From Micromonospora sp. C28SCA-DRY-2 (lineage in GTDB: Bacteria > Actinomycetota > Actinomycetes > Mycobacteriales > Micromonosporaceae): a DNA stretch of 64,000 nt. Each line of letters begins with the position of its first letter. Position 1 is the first letter of the stretch. This document shows, piece after piece, positions 44,738 through 54,310 of this stretch. The position numbers and the translations under genes were made by a program. The stretch spans positions 372,001-436,000 of the forward strand of contig NZ_JAUMKD010000003.1 in the NCBI RefSeq assembly GCF_030519475.1, written 5' to 3'. The notes under the pieces were generated by a model. It was not told the DNA's origin. It searched no databases and saw only the letters and a list, made by a program, of their open reading frames with translations.

Positions 44738-47700
44738 TCATCGCCGACCCCCGAGGATGGAATCCGGCGTGTTGCCGGTGCTGCCGAAACCGAACGTGAC
44801 CCGCTGCAGGCGACGCTCGATCTCGTCGCCGGACTGGTCGAGCAGCCTGAAGTCACAGGCTGGCGCCTCGCAGGCCGGAGATCCGAAGTAGACCTCCGCG
44901 ATACCGGTGTCGTTGACGATGCCGATCATCGCCTGGCGGGCCCCGCCGCTGCCGGTGAGATAGAAGGTCGGGTAGAAGGTGTCACCCTGCCGGCAACCCG
45001 AGCAGAGCATGCCGGTCTCGACCGTGAAGCCGGACCTGGTCCGCACCTGCGGCACCGCCCCCGGCACGGTCGGCCCCGTGTTCCAGTGCAGCTTGTTCCG
45101 GCCGCCGAGGACCACGTCCTGCGTCTCGCTGCCGCCGGCACCGAGAATGCCGGCTCCGGCGTGCTCGGCCCACCCGGTGCCGTAGCGGTTGATGGCGTCG
45201 CCCTGCCGCTTCACGAACGTGGTCAGGGTCTGTTGGGTGGTGGTGAGCGGCAGGTTCAGGGCGTACCCGGCCGCACCGGACTTCGCCTGCTGCAGCCAGG
45301 TGAGGTCGGTGACCTCGCCGGGCCGGTCGGCGTGGAAGTAGTGGTCGACCCGGTCGAAGTCCCTCGTCCTGGCCCGGTACGGCAGGTTCGACGGGATCTG
45401 GCCGTCGGTGCCGAACGCGGCGCTGTAGACCGTCGGGGTGACGCTGCCACCGAGCACGACCTGGACGTTGCGCGAGCCGGCCGTGAGCCGCCTGATCAGG
45501 CGGTCCGCCTCGGCGTACGGCACGGACACGATCGGCAGCGCGGCGTACGGCTGCACGGCCGGGCAGCTCTGCGGCCCGTCCGCGCACTGGGTGCTCTGCG
45601 CGGGAACGGCGCCCAGCGAGGTGAGGCCCGGTGCCGCGACCAGTACACCGACGGCGCCGGCCGTGGCGGCCGCCGCGACCCGCTCGTCCCGCAGGCGCGG
45701 GAAGTCACAGGTCGTCTCGCAGATGTCGGTCGGCGTGAGCAGCACCAGCTTGCCCCGGGCGTCGACCGTGGCGAGGTCGGCGGCGGACCCGGTGCCCGCG
45801 TGGACCACCGGCACCGTCCCGCGGGTCGGCAGCCGGGGAACCGCGACGCTGATGTCCCGGCCGGCCGTCGTCTCGTTCTCCTGCCACTGCTGCTGCCCGA
45901 CGGGGATCGAGACGTCCGGGGTGTGGTAGCGGGCGGGCAGGCCGAAGGTGGGACCGGCACCGACCACCCGCATGGTGACCGTCGGCGTGGTGAGCACGCC
46001 GTAGGTGTCGTGGGCGAGGGTGCCGGTGCGCACCTTGCCGGTCGGCAGCGCCCACCAGTTCGGCTCGTCGGCGCCGTATCCGGCCCGGAGCTCCGCCGTC
46101 ATCCCCCACGCGCCGGTCGCCGAGAGCCGCTCGAAGTAGCTGTACGCGTCGTACGTCTCGGTCGCCACGGGCGCCTGCACCCGCACCGGCTTGGCCTTGC
46201 GCAGGTCCAGCGTGACAGTGGTGGCCTTGGTCAGCCGCACCTCCGCCACCGCCGGGATGGCGGTGTGCCACTCGCCGGCCCGGTCCTGCCACTCCACCGC
46301 GACGGCGGCCGAGTAGACGCCACCGAAGAGCGGCGCCGTCATGGTCTCCGCGCCGTCCATGCCGACCGGGCCGTCGTGCAGCAGCACCTGGTCGTCGACC
46401 GGCAGGAAGACGGCGTTGCCGTACCGGACGGTGGTGGCGCCCGTGGGCGGGACGACGTTCACGGTCAGCGCGAACCGCTCGGGCTCCAGGAAGGTGTTGA
46501 CCCGGGTGGTCGCCCGCAGCGTGCCCGTCGCGTCGTGGGCGTTCAGCAGGCCGGTGTAGCGCCCGAAGACCCCGTCCGTGCCGAGCACCCGGCCGTCGAC
46601 GGTGACCGCCACCTCGGCCGATCCGTTGCCAGGCACGACCACCTCGTCGCCGCTGAGGGTGAACAGGCCGGCCGGAGCGGGCCGCTCGCCGGAGGAGATC
46701 GACGTGGTGAGCTTCAACGTGATCGGCTGGTCGGTGTGGTTGGTGTACGTGACCTTCTTGACCTGCGGCGAGTGCGGGTAGGCCAGCCGACCGAAGCTGA
46801 GGTTCCCGGCCGCGATGATCGTCGGGTCGACCGCGGTGCCGACGTTGACCCGGCCGACACCCTGGGCGTACACGTCGTGCCCCAGGTCGGTGGCGGTGCC
46901 CATCAGCAACGCCTTGATCTCCTGGCCGGTCATGCCCGGGTGCTGCTGGGCGATGAGGGCCGCGGCGCCGGCCACGTGCGGGGTGGCCATCGAGGTGCCG
47001 CTGGCGGTGGTGTAGTGCTCGTCCACCACGGTGCCCATCGCCGTGCCGGCGGCGCGGGCCGCGACGATGGCGACGCCCGGAGCCGCGATGTCCGGCTTGG
47101 CGGCGCCGTCGCCGACCCGGGGACCGCGGCTGGAGAAGTCGGCCATCGCGTCCTCCTTGTCGACCGCCGCCACGGTCAGGGCCTCGTCGGCGGCGCCCGG
47201 GGCGCTGACCGTCCCGCTCTGCGGGCCGTTGTTGCCGGCCGCGACCACGAACAGCGTTCCGGTGTCGCGGCTGAGCTGGTTGAGCGACTCGCTCATCGGG
47301 TCGGTCCCATCGGTGGCGCTGCCACCGATGCTCATGTTGACCACCTTGGCGCCGGAGTGGGCGGCCCACTCCATACCCGCGATGATCGCGTCGAGGGCGC
47401 AGGACCCGCCGTCGTTGCAGATCTTGCCGACCCGCAGCTGGGCGCCGGGGGCGACGCCCTTGCGCAGCCCGTCGGACGCCGCTCCGGTGCCCAGGATGGT
47501 GGCCGCCACGTGGGTGCCGTGTCCGTGCCCGTCCCGGGGGCCCTGGGGGTTGCCGCTGAAGTCGATCTGCTCGACGATCCTGCCGGCCACGTCCGGGTGG
47601 TTGGGGTCGATGCCGCTGTCCAGCACCGCCACCGACACGCCGGTGCCGTCGTACCCGCGGCTCCAGGCGATGTTCGCGCCGATCTGCGGTACGGAGGACT

Positions 47701-48412
47701 CCAGGCTGATCCGGGCCAGCTCGTTCAGCCACACCTTCTTCACGCCGGTCAGGGAACCGGCGGCCCGGGCGGCGGCGGCGCCGGGGGCGGTCTTGCCCCG
47801 CACGTCCTGCCACCAGCGGCCGTCGCCGGCGATGGCCATCGAGCGGCCGTTGATGCTCCGCAGCGCCTTGCCGTCGGTCGCCCCGGCGACCCTGCGCGCC
47901 TGCTCGGCCGCGGCCTTGCCGGTGTAGGTGACCAGCACCGGCACCTCGCCGACCCGGCCCGACGCGACGAGCGTCGCCAGCTTGGTCAGGTCGAACAGCC
48001 CCCAGTCGAGCACTCCGTTGCCGAGCAACGAGAGGGCGTCGTTCGGCACGACGTGCACGCTGCCCATCCGGGTGAGGGTGTGGAACACGACGTCGGATCC
48101 GTCGGGCCGGGGGACGCTCTCGATGTCCCGGACGACCGGCTTGCCGGCGGCGTTGATGCCGACGTACACCTTGTCGCCGGTGACCAGCGTCAGCGGGAGG
48201 GTCGCGCCGGACGCGGCGACGACCCGCAGCAGGTCGTCGTTGGCGGTCACGGTCACGTTCTTCTTCTGCGGGACCTCGGGCATCGGCGCCTGCCGGATCG
48301 GCTCGGACGCGTGCGCCGCCGTGGTCGACACGACCATCGCGAAGATGGCCAGACCAGCGGTCGCCGCGCCCAAGCGTCGCCCGAGACGCCTTGTTGCCGG
48401 GCTTCGCCTCAT
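44738..48412 (-). CDS. Secreted S8 subtilisin-like protease
   Basis: 1224 aa. Signal peptide (MRRSPATRRLGRRLGAATAG, then hydrophobic, ending AAHA). Propeptide to about 230, then the S8 domain with Asp in VAVLDSGIDPNHP, His in GHGHGTHVAATILG, and Ser in ASGTSMATPHVAGAAAL. About 650 further residues include beta-sandwich modules and a PA-like stretch (TPTDICETTCDFP ... AAATAGAVGVLVAAPG). The protein ends without the C-terminal domain common to this group; that domain is the next gene. AGGAG lies before the ATG. Degrades extracellular protein. Confidence 0.92.
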   Translation of the reverse strand: MRRSPATRRLGRRLGAATAGLAIFAMVVSTTAAHASEPIRQAPMPEVPQKKNVTVTANDDLLRVVAASGATLPLTLVTGDKVYVGINAAGKPVVRDIESVPRPDGSDVVFHTLTRMGSVHVVPNDALSLLGNGVLDWGLFDLTKLATLVASGRVGEVPVLVTYTGKAAAEQARRVAGATDGKALRSINGRSMAIAGDGRWWQDVRGKTAPGAAAARAAGSLTGVKKVWLNELARISLESSVPQIGANIAWSRGYDGTGVSVAVLDSGIDPNHPDVAGRIVEQIDFSGNPQGPRDGHGHGTHVAATILGTGAASDGLRKGVAPGAQLRVGKICNDGGSCALDAIIAGMEWAAHSGAKVVNMSIGGSATDGTDPMSESLNQLSRDTGTLFVVAAGNNGPQSGTVSAPGAADEALTVAAVDKEDAMADFSSRGPRVGDGAAKPDIAAPGVAIVAARAAGTAMGTVVDEHYTTASGTSMATPHVAGAAALIAQQHPGMTGQEIKALLMGTATDLGHDVYAQGVGRVNVGTAVDPTIIAAGNLSFGRLAYPHSPQVKKVTYTNHTDQPITLKLTTSISSGERPAPAGLFTLSGDEVVVPGNGSAEVAVTVDGRVLGTDGVFGRYTGLLNAHDATGTLRATTRVNTFLEPERFALTVNVVPPTGATTVRYGNAVFLPVDDQVLLHDGPVGMDGAETMTAPLFGGVYSAAVAVEWQDRAGEWHTAIPAVAEVRLTKATTVTLDLRKAKPVRVQAPVATETYDAYSYFERLSATGAWGMTAELRAGYGADEPNWWALPTGKVRTGTLAHDTYGVLTTPTVTMRVVGAGPTFGLPARYHTPDVSIPVGQQQWQENETTAGRDISVAVPRLPTRGTVPVVHAGTGSAADLATVDARGKLVLLTPTDICETTCDFPRLRDERVAAAATAGAVGVLVAAPGLTSLGAVPAQSTQCADGPQSCPAVQPYAALPIVSVPYAEADRLIRRLTAGSRNVQVVLGGSVTPTVYSAAFGTDGQIPSNLPYRARTRDFDRVDHYFHADRPGEVTDLTWLQQAKSGAAGYALNLPLTTTQQTLTTFVKRQGDAINRYGTGWAEHAGAGILGAGGSETQDVVLGGRNKLHWNTGPTVPGAVPQVRTRSGFTVETGMLCSGCRQGDTFYPTFYLTGSGGARQAMIGIVNDTGIAEVYFGSPACEAPACDFRLLDQSGDEIERRLQRVTFGFGSTGNTPDSILGGRR

Positions 48413-48592
48413 CTCTCAGCTCCTGCCATTCTGCGGTTACAGATGTGCGGGGGTGTGCGGGTGGGCGCGGGACGTCGTCCGGCGCCTCGGTGCCCGCCAC
48501 GGCTTGTGGCCGGGCGAGCCGGGTCGGGTCGGGCGCGGTCCGGTGGGACGGCGCGGTCGTGGGCGATCAGGGTCCGGCCATGGGCCTCCTCG

Positions 48593-48808
48593 CTAGAGCG
48601 GTTCGTACTCGCCAGCCACGTCGGCACCGGCCGCCCCCTCGGCGGTCGGTGCGTCTGCCGGGGTCTCCGGCGGTCCTGCCGGTGCCAGGTCGTCCTGCGC
48701 ACGACGGGCCGGCTCGGCGGGGACACCGGCCGGTTCGGGCGTCGGCGGATCGGTGGGCAGCATGGGGAAAAGTGTGGGATCGGCCCCGCCGCCGGCTCGA
48801 TTGGTCAA
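48593..48808 (-). CDS. Small Pro/Ala/Glu-rich protein
   Basis: 71 codons from a TTG at 48808, or 56 from the ATG at 48763. Low-complexity, acidic: LFPMLPTDPPTPEPAGVPAEP ends the first half, and the C-terminus is ADVAGEYEPL. No ribosome site is obvious for either start. It lies between the LAL regulator and the S8 protease on the same strand. Composition is unlike random translation of this DNA, but the call is tentative. Confidence 0.4.
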   Translation of the reverse strand: MTNRAGGGADPTLFPMLPTDPPTPEPAGVPAEPARRAQDDLAPAGPPETPADAPTAEGAAGADVAGEYEPL

Positions 48809-48873
48809 ACGCGGTATTTAAATCCGTCGCTCGCTCGGGCGCTGTTTCGTCGTGACCGGCGAGCTCGACGAAT

Positions 48874-51843
48874 TTATTCGTCGCCCGCCGGCGGCCGGCC
48901 CTGCTCGACCAGACCCAGCTCCACGACCCGGATCGCGAGGGCCGTCCGCGACGTCACGCGCAGCTTCCGCATGGCGGACTTCAGCTGGCTGGCCACCGTC
49001 TGCGTCGACACCACCAGCGCGTCGGCGATCTGCCGGTTGGTCCGGCCGCCCACCAGCAGGCGAGCCACCTCCAGCTCACGCGGGGAGAGCTGGTTGCCGT
49101 AACCCGGCCGGCCACGCCCGCGTGCCACCGGGGCGCCCCACCCGTGCTCGTGCAGGAACCGGACCACCCGCTCGGCGTCGTTGTGCGCGCCGAGTGCCGA
49201 CAACGCCCGCGAGACCTCGGAGAGCATCGCCAGGCCGGCGTCGCGCCGGCCGGCGGCGACCAGGCAGCGGGCCTGGTGCTCCCGGGCCAGCAGGGCGTCG
49301 TACGGGCGCGGCATGGCCTGCCACGCGGCTGCCGCCCGGGCGTAGAGCGCCGCGGCGCGGGCCGGCTGACCGCCGGCTTCGGCCAGGATCGCCCGGCACC
49401 CCACCAGGGACGCCTGCGGCGCCGGGGCGTCCTTGTCGCCGACGGCCCGCGCGAACGCGGCCGCCAGGTCGGTGGCGTGACCGAGCCGGCCGGCGACCGC
49501 CAGCGCCGCCACGCGTACCGGGGCGATCTCGGTGGCCCGGGGCCAGATACCACTGCGGATGGCGATGTCGGCCGGCTCCTCGGTGATCCGCAGCGCCTCG
49601 TCGACGTCACCGTCGCGCAGGTAGAGCTGTGCCAGCGCGGCGGCGGCCTCGATGCGTTGCTGGTCGTCGCCCCCGGCGAAGCGCAGCCGCTGTTCGGCTT
49701 CCGCCCGTTCTCCGGCGGCGAGCTGCATCAGCCCCGCCACGAGGGCGGCCTCGCACCGGTCCTTGTGCCGCACCCCGTCGTCGTCGCCGACCAGCGCCGC
49801 CGCCCGGTCGGCCAGCCCGTCCCAGGCGCCGGTGAACCAGTCCAGGTGGGTCCGGGTCGAGGCGATGCTGCCGAGGTGGCCGAGGAACTGGTGGCTGTCG
49901 GCGAGGGCCAGCGCCCTGGCCAGCCGCGCCCTGGCCTCCTGGTACCGGCCCCACCGCATCGCCGCCTCGGCGACGTTCGTCTGGCCGATCGCCAGCAGCG
50001 CCGCCTCCCGCGGGCTGGCGGTGTCGTCCGGAATCCGCCGGGCCTCGGTCCACCCGGCCTCCTCACCGAGCATGAGCAGCGCGAATGCGCGTTCCAGGAA
50101 CAGCCGCAGCCGTTCGTGGGGCGCGATCGACGGCGCCACGGCGGGCGCCTCGTAGAGCCACCGCAGGTGCTCGGCGGCCGGCCGCGCGTCGCCCAGGGGT
50201 ATGGCGAGGAAGATCCGGGCCCGCGCCGCCTCCAGCGAGTCCGGCGAGAGGTACGGCAGCGCCTCCGCGATCTCGAGCCGGCCCGCCTCCATGGCGCCGG
50301 CCACCATCAGCACCCGGCCGAGCTGGAAGCGGACCAGCGCCTGCTGTTCCGGCGTCAGCGCCCGGGCCCGCAGGGCGGTCCGCAGCGATTCGATGACCTT
50401 CGAGTACGGGTCGGCACCGGGCAGGGACTGGAACTGGATCTTCGTGACGAGCCGCACCAGCGGCTCGGCGGGCAGCGCCACCGTGGTCACCAGGTTGTGC
50501 AGCAGCAGGGCCGAGGTGGCCACGTCACCGGACTGCGTGGACAGGTCGGCCGCCTGCTCGGTGTACCGGCACGCCGCCTCGACCTCGCCGGCCTCCCGGA
50601 AGTGCCGGGCCAGCTGCGCCACCGGCGGCACCGCCGACTCCGCCAGCGCCCGCCCCGCGCGCAGGTGCAGGACCCGCCGCTCCTGGACCGGGATGGCCTC
50701 GTAGACGGCCCGGCACGCCAGCGAGTGCCGGAACGACCACTGCCCGCGCCCGTCCTCGCGCAGCAGGCCGCAGCCCAGCGCCTCGGCCACCTGGGCACCG
50801 GCCCGGGCGTCGGGCAGCCCGGTCACCGCGTGCAGGATCGCGTAGTCGGCCGGATCGGCGAGCACCGCGGCCGCGTAGAGGACGCAGCGGGTGTCGGGGC
50901 GCAGCCGCCCGACGCGTTCCAGCACGGCGTCGCGGATGGTGGGCGGCACCTCGATGTGGTCCAGCCGGCGGCGGGCCCACGCACCGTCCTGGCGGATCAG
51001 GTCGGCCCGGTCGTGCATCAACCGCACCGACTCCTCCACCGCCAGCGGTACGCCCTCGGTGCGGGTGTGCAGGAAGGCCGCGAACTCGGCCGAGACGTGC
51101 TCGTCGGCGAGCATCGAGGAGACGATCGCGGCGGTCTCGTCGACCCCCAGTGGCTTCAGTGTCAGCCTGACCAGGTGCGCGTCGGCCGGCAGCCGGGAGG
51201 AGAGCCGCAACAGCAGCGAATCCGGCGGCAACTCCTCCGGCCGGTAGGTGAGCACCACGCTCACCGGCTGCGGTCGGCGGGAGACGAGGAACAGCAGGAA
51301 CTCCAGGGTCGCCTCGTCGGCCCAGTGCACGTCCTCCAGGGCCAGCACCGCCACGTCCAGCCGGCTGAGCAACTCGACGAAGGCCCGGAACAGCCGGTGC
51401 CGGGCCGCTGTCGCGTCCTCCAGCGGCTCCGGCGCCGGCGGCAGGTCGGCGGCCCACTCGGGGAACAGCGGGCGCAGCGCGCCGGCCAGGCCGCTGAGCC
51501 GCAGCCCGGACACGCTGCCGACGCCCTCGCGCACCGCGTCCACCACCGCGCCGAGCGTGTACGGCTCGCGCAGCGGCGGGCAGGCCCCGACCAGCGCGCG
51601 CCGCCCACGCGGCCCGGCGCGCCCGTCCGGCCGGCGCGGCTCGGGGCGGGTCCGCTCGGCCGAGGAAGCCAGGAACTCCCGCAGCAGCCGGGTCTTGCCG
51701 ATGCCGGCCTCCCCGTCGAGCAGCACCACCGCCGGCGGCCGGTCGAGCGCCTCACCGAGCGTGGCGAGTTCGCGGTCCCGCCCGACGAACCGCGGCACGG
51801 AAAGCGTTGGAAGTTTAACGACGTCGATGTCGGCCCGCCTCAT
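48874..51843 (-). CDS. LAL-type (LuxR, AAA ATPase) transcriptional regulator
   Basis: 989 aa. N-terminal AAA domain with Walker A DGEAGIGKTRLLREF (about 43-57) and Walker B VAVLALEDVHWADEATLEFL; a long helical TPR-like middle; C-terminal LuxR helix-turn-helix LSPRELEVARLLVGGRTNRQIADALVVSTQTVASQLKSAMRKLRV. This is the MalT/LAL layout; such proteins activate genes on binding ATP and an inducer. It is upstream of, and codirectional with, the secreted protease genes, so it may activate them. Start at the ATG 51843; GGAGGGG lies upstream. Confidence 0.93.
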   Translation of the reverse strand: MRRADIDVVKLPTLSVPRFVGRDRELATLGEALDRPPAVVLLDGEAGIGKTRLLREFLASSAERTRPEPRRPDGRAGPRGRRALVGACPPLREPYTLGAVVDAVREGVGSVSGLRLSGLAGALRPLFPEWAADLPPAPEPLEDATAARHRLFRAFVELLSRLDVAVLALEDVHWADEATLEFLLFLVSRRPQPVSVVLTYRPEELPPDSLLLRLSSRLPADAHLVRLTLKPLGVDETAAIVSSMLADEHVSAEFAAFLHTRTEGVPLAVEESVRLMHDRADLIRQDGAWARRRLDHIEVPPTIRDAVLERVGRLRPDTRCVLYAAAVLADPADYAILHAVTGLPDARAGAQVAEALGCGLLREDGRGQWSFRHSLACRAVYEAIPVQERRVLHLRAGRALAESAVPPVAQLARHFREAGEVEAACRYTEQAADLSTQSGDVATSALLLHNLVTTVALPAEPLVRLVTKIQFQSLPGADPYSKVIESLRTALRARALTPEQQALVRFQLGRVLMVAGAMEAGRLEIAEALPYLSPDSLEAARARIFLAIPLGDARPAAEHLRWLYEAPAVAPSIAPHERLRLFLERAFALLMLGEEAGWTEARRIPDDTASPREAALLAIGQTNVAEAAMRWGRYQEARARLARALALADSHQFLGHLGSIASTRTHLDWFTGAWDGLADRAAALVGDDDGVRHKDRCEAALVAGLMQLAAGERAEAEQRLRFAGGDDQQRIEAAAALAQLYLRDGDVDEALRITEEPADIAIRSGIWPRATEIAPVRVAALAVAGRLGHATDLAAAFARAVGDKDAPAPQASLVGCRAILAEAGGQPARAAALYARAAAAWQAMPRPYDALLAREHQARCLVAAGRRDAGLAMLSEVSRALSALGAHNDAERVVRFLHEHGWGAPVARGRGRPGYGNQLSPRELEVARLLVGGRTNRQIADALVVSTQTVASQLKSAMRKLRVTSRTALAIRVVELGLVEQGRPPAGDE

Positions 51844-52165
51844 CAACGCCCGCCCCCTCCCGGTCGATCACCGGTTCGGGGCGATTCTCGCGCGATGGTC
51901 GGGTTGATGTCCAACAATTCCTATGCGGTCCACTTGGTGAGACTCAGCGGATCTGTCACCCGTCGCCGACGCGTACATATTCGGATATGACGCGCAAATA
52001 ACTTGACTTTTACCCTTCCCCCGGCGGGCGGTGAATCCATTGTGGATGCAGTACGCGGGACTGCGGTTCTCGGCCGACACCCCGCCTCGCCGGCGGCCGG
52101 CGGCCACGCCGTCGGCGGCTCACCGATCGGGAGCAGCCGTGGCGGCGAGGACCGACCGAGAAGCG

Positions 52166-52179
52166 GCGACAAATGTCGC
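52166..52179. repeat. Short perfect inverted repeat
   Basis: GCGACA-AA-TGTCGC, perfect 6-bp arms with a 2-bp centre, 23 bp before the larger hairpin at 52202-52262. Possible regulator site. Confidence 0.4.
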
Positions 52180-52201
52180 AGCCCTCCGTTCCTCCGCTCC
52201 C

Positions 52202-52262
52202 ATTAGCGGTATTCGTCGCGGCGACCGGCGCCATCGGTACCGCCCGCCGCGACCGCGCTAAT
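52202..52262. repeat. Long nested inverted repeat (61 bp)
   Basis: Three nested arms: ATTAGCG/CGCTAAT (7 bp, outermost), GTCGCGGCG/CGCCGCGAC (9 bp) and ACCG/CGGT (4 bp), separated by small internal loops. It would form a stable cruciform or RNA hairpin. No gene is near enough for a simple terminator: the P1 gene ends at 52486 and reads toward it, 220 bp away. Confidence 0.5.
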
Positions 52263-52485
52263 CGGCAGCGACAATACCGGCGCCCGCGGCCGGCGGAGAT
52301 CGGTGAGGCACTCGGCGAGAACTCCGGCCGGGCTCGTTCCTCGTCGACTCCAGCGCCCGCCCCCGGTTCCCGGCCGGGTGCCGCGTGCTCCTCGGCGGTG
52401 GCGCCCGCGACGACGACCGCGGCGCACGGGCTACGGGATCGCGCATCCGCGGCGGCCGGGCGTGCCGCCGTGGTGCCGGCCCGGA

Positions 52486-53529
52486 TCAGGCGGGCGCGGC
52501 CAGCCGGCCCGCCGCCGACAGCCGGCGGACCACCTCCCGGTGCGGGACGGCGTGGCTGGTGCGACCGCCGACACCGGTGGTGGTGACGGCGGCGAAGAGC
52601 GAGTTGAGCAGGGCCTCCTCGACGGAGTCCAGGACGGCGGCGAAGACCGGGTTGATCTCTGCGTCGGGGATCGGCGGCTGGTCGGGCGGGGCCGTGCTGA
52701 CCGCGATCGCGTAGTCGCCACTGCCGTTGCTGTACGCCGCGCCGACCCGGCCCATCGCGAAGACCGCCCGCCGGGCGAGCCGGCCGAGCTGCCGGGCGTC
52801 CAGCGGCACGTCGGTGGCCACCACGATCATGCACGAGTTGCCGGGTGGTTCGGTCCGGTCGGCGTCCGGGACCAACTCCTCCACCGGCAGCGGGACGCCG
52901 AGCACGGTCAGCACTCCACCGAAGTTGGCCTGGACGAGGGCGCCGACGGTCGCCGGGCGGCCGGCCACCCGGACCGCCCGGGACGAGGTGCCGATGCCGG
53001 CCTTGTAGCCGAGCGCCGTGGTGCCGGCGCCGGCCCCGACGCAGCCCTCGGCGGGCGGGCCGGCGGACGCTTCGGCGACGGCCGCCAGCACGTGTTCCAC
53101 ACCGACCGGGCGGCGGCGGATGTCCGACAGGTGCCCGTCGTTGGTCTCGCCGACCAGGGGGTTGAACGACAGCCCGTCCGGCCGGCGGTCCATCAGGTAG
53201 CCGAGCAGGGCGTCGGCGGCCCGGAACACCGACAGCGTGGCGGTCAGGACGATCGGCGACTCCAGGACGCCGAACTCGTCCACCTGGGTGGAGCCGACGA
53301 GCTTCCCGTGGCCGTTGCCGGTGTGGACAGCGGCCGGCAGGGTCCACCGCCCGGGGCCGAGCTGGCTCGGTACGACGGCGGTGACACCGGTGTGCAGGCC
53401 GGCCCCGTCGTCGATGGTGCGGTGCCCGACCAGGATCCCGGCGACGTCGGTGATCGCGTTGTGCGGCCCGGTGGGCAGCGCTCCGACGACGACGCCCAGG
53501 TCGCGGGCCCGGCGGCTCGGCTGGCTCAT
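52486..53529 (-). CDS. P1-family aminopeptidase (DmpA-like)
   Basis: 347 aa. It has the DmpA/BapA pattern: HNAITDVAGILVGHRTI at the N-terminus, LPAAVHTGNGHGKLVGSTQVDEFG, GTTALGYKAGIGTSSR, and the autocleavage/nucleophile region PPGNSCMIVVATDVPLD, where Ser is the new N-terminal nucleophile. P1 enzymes self-cleave into two chains and release N-terminal (often D- or beta-) residues from peptides. No signal peptide. The ATG at 53529 has GGGAGC upstream. It fits the local theme of peptide breakdown. Confidence 0.9.
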   Translation of the reverse strand: MSQPSRRARDLGVVVGALPTGPHNAITDVAGILVGHRTIDDGAGLHTGVTAVVPSQLGPGRWTLPAAVHTGNGHGKLVGSTQVDEFGVLESPIVLTATLSVFRAADALLGYLMDRRPDGLSFNPLVGETNDGHLSDIRRRPVGVEHVLAAVAEASAGPPAEGCVGAGAGTTALGYKAGIGTSSRAVRVAGRPATVGALVQANFGGVLTVLGVPLPVEELVPDADRTEPPGNSCMIVVATDVPLDARQLGRLARRAVFAMGRVGAAYSNGSGDYAIAVSTAPPDQPPIPDAEINPVFAAVLDSVEEALLNSLFAAVTTTGVGGRTSHAVPHREVVRRLSAAGRLAAPA

Positions 53530-53668
53530 GATGCTCCCGTCGTCGTGGTGACCGTGCGCCGATGCGCACCGGCGGACGCCCTCCCGGCCGTCGACGGAGG
53601 CCACGTCGGCTCCCGCCTCCCGGTGGGAGGGCACCCGCACGCCGGCAGGGTCCCGGTTTCCCGGTGGC

Positions 53669-54127
53669 TCAGCCGCAGTTGCCCCAGCTGTACCGGCCGG
53701 CGCCCTGCCAGCTGGTGAAGTACAGCACCTCACCCTCGTACATCACGCACGTGTCCCGGGCCGAGCGCTGGATCGCGGCGTAGTACTTGAAGTTCCCGGA
53801 GTCCCGGACCCAGGAGCCGCCCTCCACCCGGATGCCGGCGCGAACCCCGGTCGTCGAACCGACGGCCACCCGCTTGAGGGTGGCGACGCAGTTGTACCCG
53901 CTGGCGCTGTTGTACATCAGGTAGACGTCGCCCACCTTGGTGCCGTCCGACGCGTAGATCGACCGGTGGCCGTCACTGGCGTAGGCCCAGGAGCCACCGA
54001 AGTCGTTGTTGCAGGCCTGTGCCGCGGTGAACGGGTTCGTCGCGGCCTGCGCCGGCGACGCGAGCGTCACCGCCGCGACGGTCGCGGCGAGAATCGAGAT
54101 GGCCAGTCGACGCGCTGGTCCACGCAC
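53669..54127 (-). CDS. Secreted SapA-like (spore-associated) protein
   Basis: 152 aa. Sec signal peptide (RRLAISILAATVAAVTLASP, cut near AQAA), then a ~125-residue domain with NPFTAAQACNNDFGG, YLMYNSASGYNCVATLKRVAVG, GGSWVRDSGNFKYYAA and DTCVMYEG. This is the pattern of the Streptomyces spore-associated protein A family, whose role is unknown. Four mature cysteines suggest two disulfides. The GTG start has GGAGG about 4 bp upstream. Confidence 0.85.
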   Translation of the reverse strand: MRGPARRLAISILAATVAAVTLASPAQAATNPFTAAQACNNDFGGSWAYASDGHRSIYASDGTKVGDVYLMYNSASGYNCVATLKRVAVGSTTGVRAGIRVEGGSWVRDSGNFKYYAAIQRSARDTCVMYEGEVLYFTSWQGAGRYSWGNCG

Positions 54128-54244
54128 ACGTTCCTCCAGATGCTCCGGCGCTCAAGATCGCGCATGTGAGCCGCCATGATCCCACAGTGGAGGCCGGCCA
54201 GGATCAGGGGTGAGCCGGTAGCGGTCGGAAAGCGTCCGAACTCG

Positions 54245-54290
54245 TTGCGCCCGGACGATACCTAGAACTACTATGCATCAGAGTTCTAGG
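54245..54290 (+). promoter_or_regulatory. PadR operator and promoter
   Basis: Perfect 9-bp inverted repeat CCTAGAACT/AGTTCTAGG (54261-54269, 54282-54290), 12 bp apart. TTGCGC (-35) and TACTAT (-10, 54269-54274) with an 18-bp spacer place the -10 between the arms. The PadR gene starts at 54311. Autorepression is likely. Confidence 0.65.
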
Positions 54291-54310
54291 GTTTGGTACG
54301 GGGAGGTCTC

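Larger units (their letters stand above)
51844..52485. other. Structured intergenic region without a gene
   Basis: 642 bp between the P1 peptidase gene and the LAL gene. It has AT-richer parts (around 51970-52015) and several inverted repeats, but no frame with family resemblance. It should contain the LAL promoter. Confidence 0.45.

Noticed and set aside
45086..49102. 1338-codon plus-strand open frame
   Set aside because: It is antisense to the S8 protease, which has a signal peptide and the full D/H/S triad; composition is GC-shadow type.
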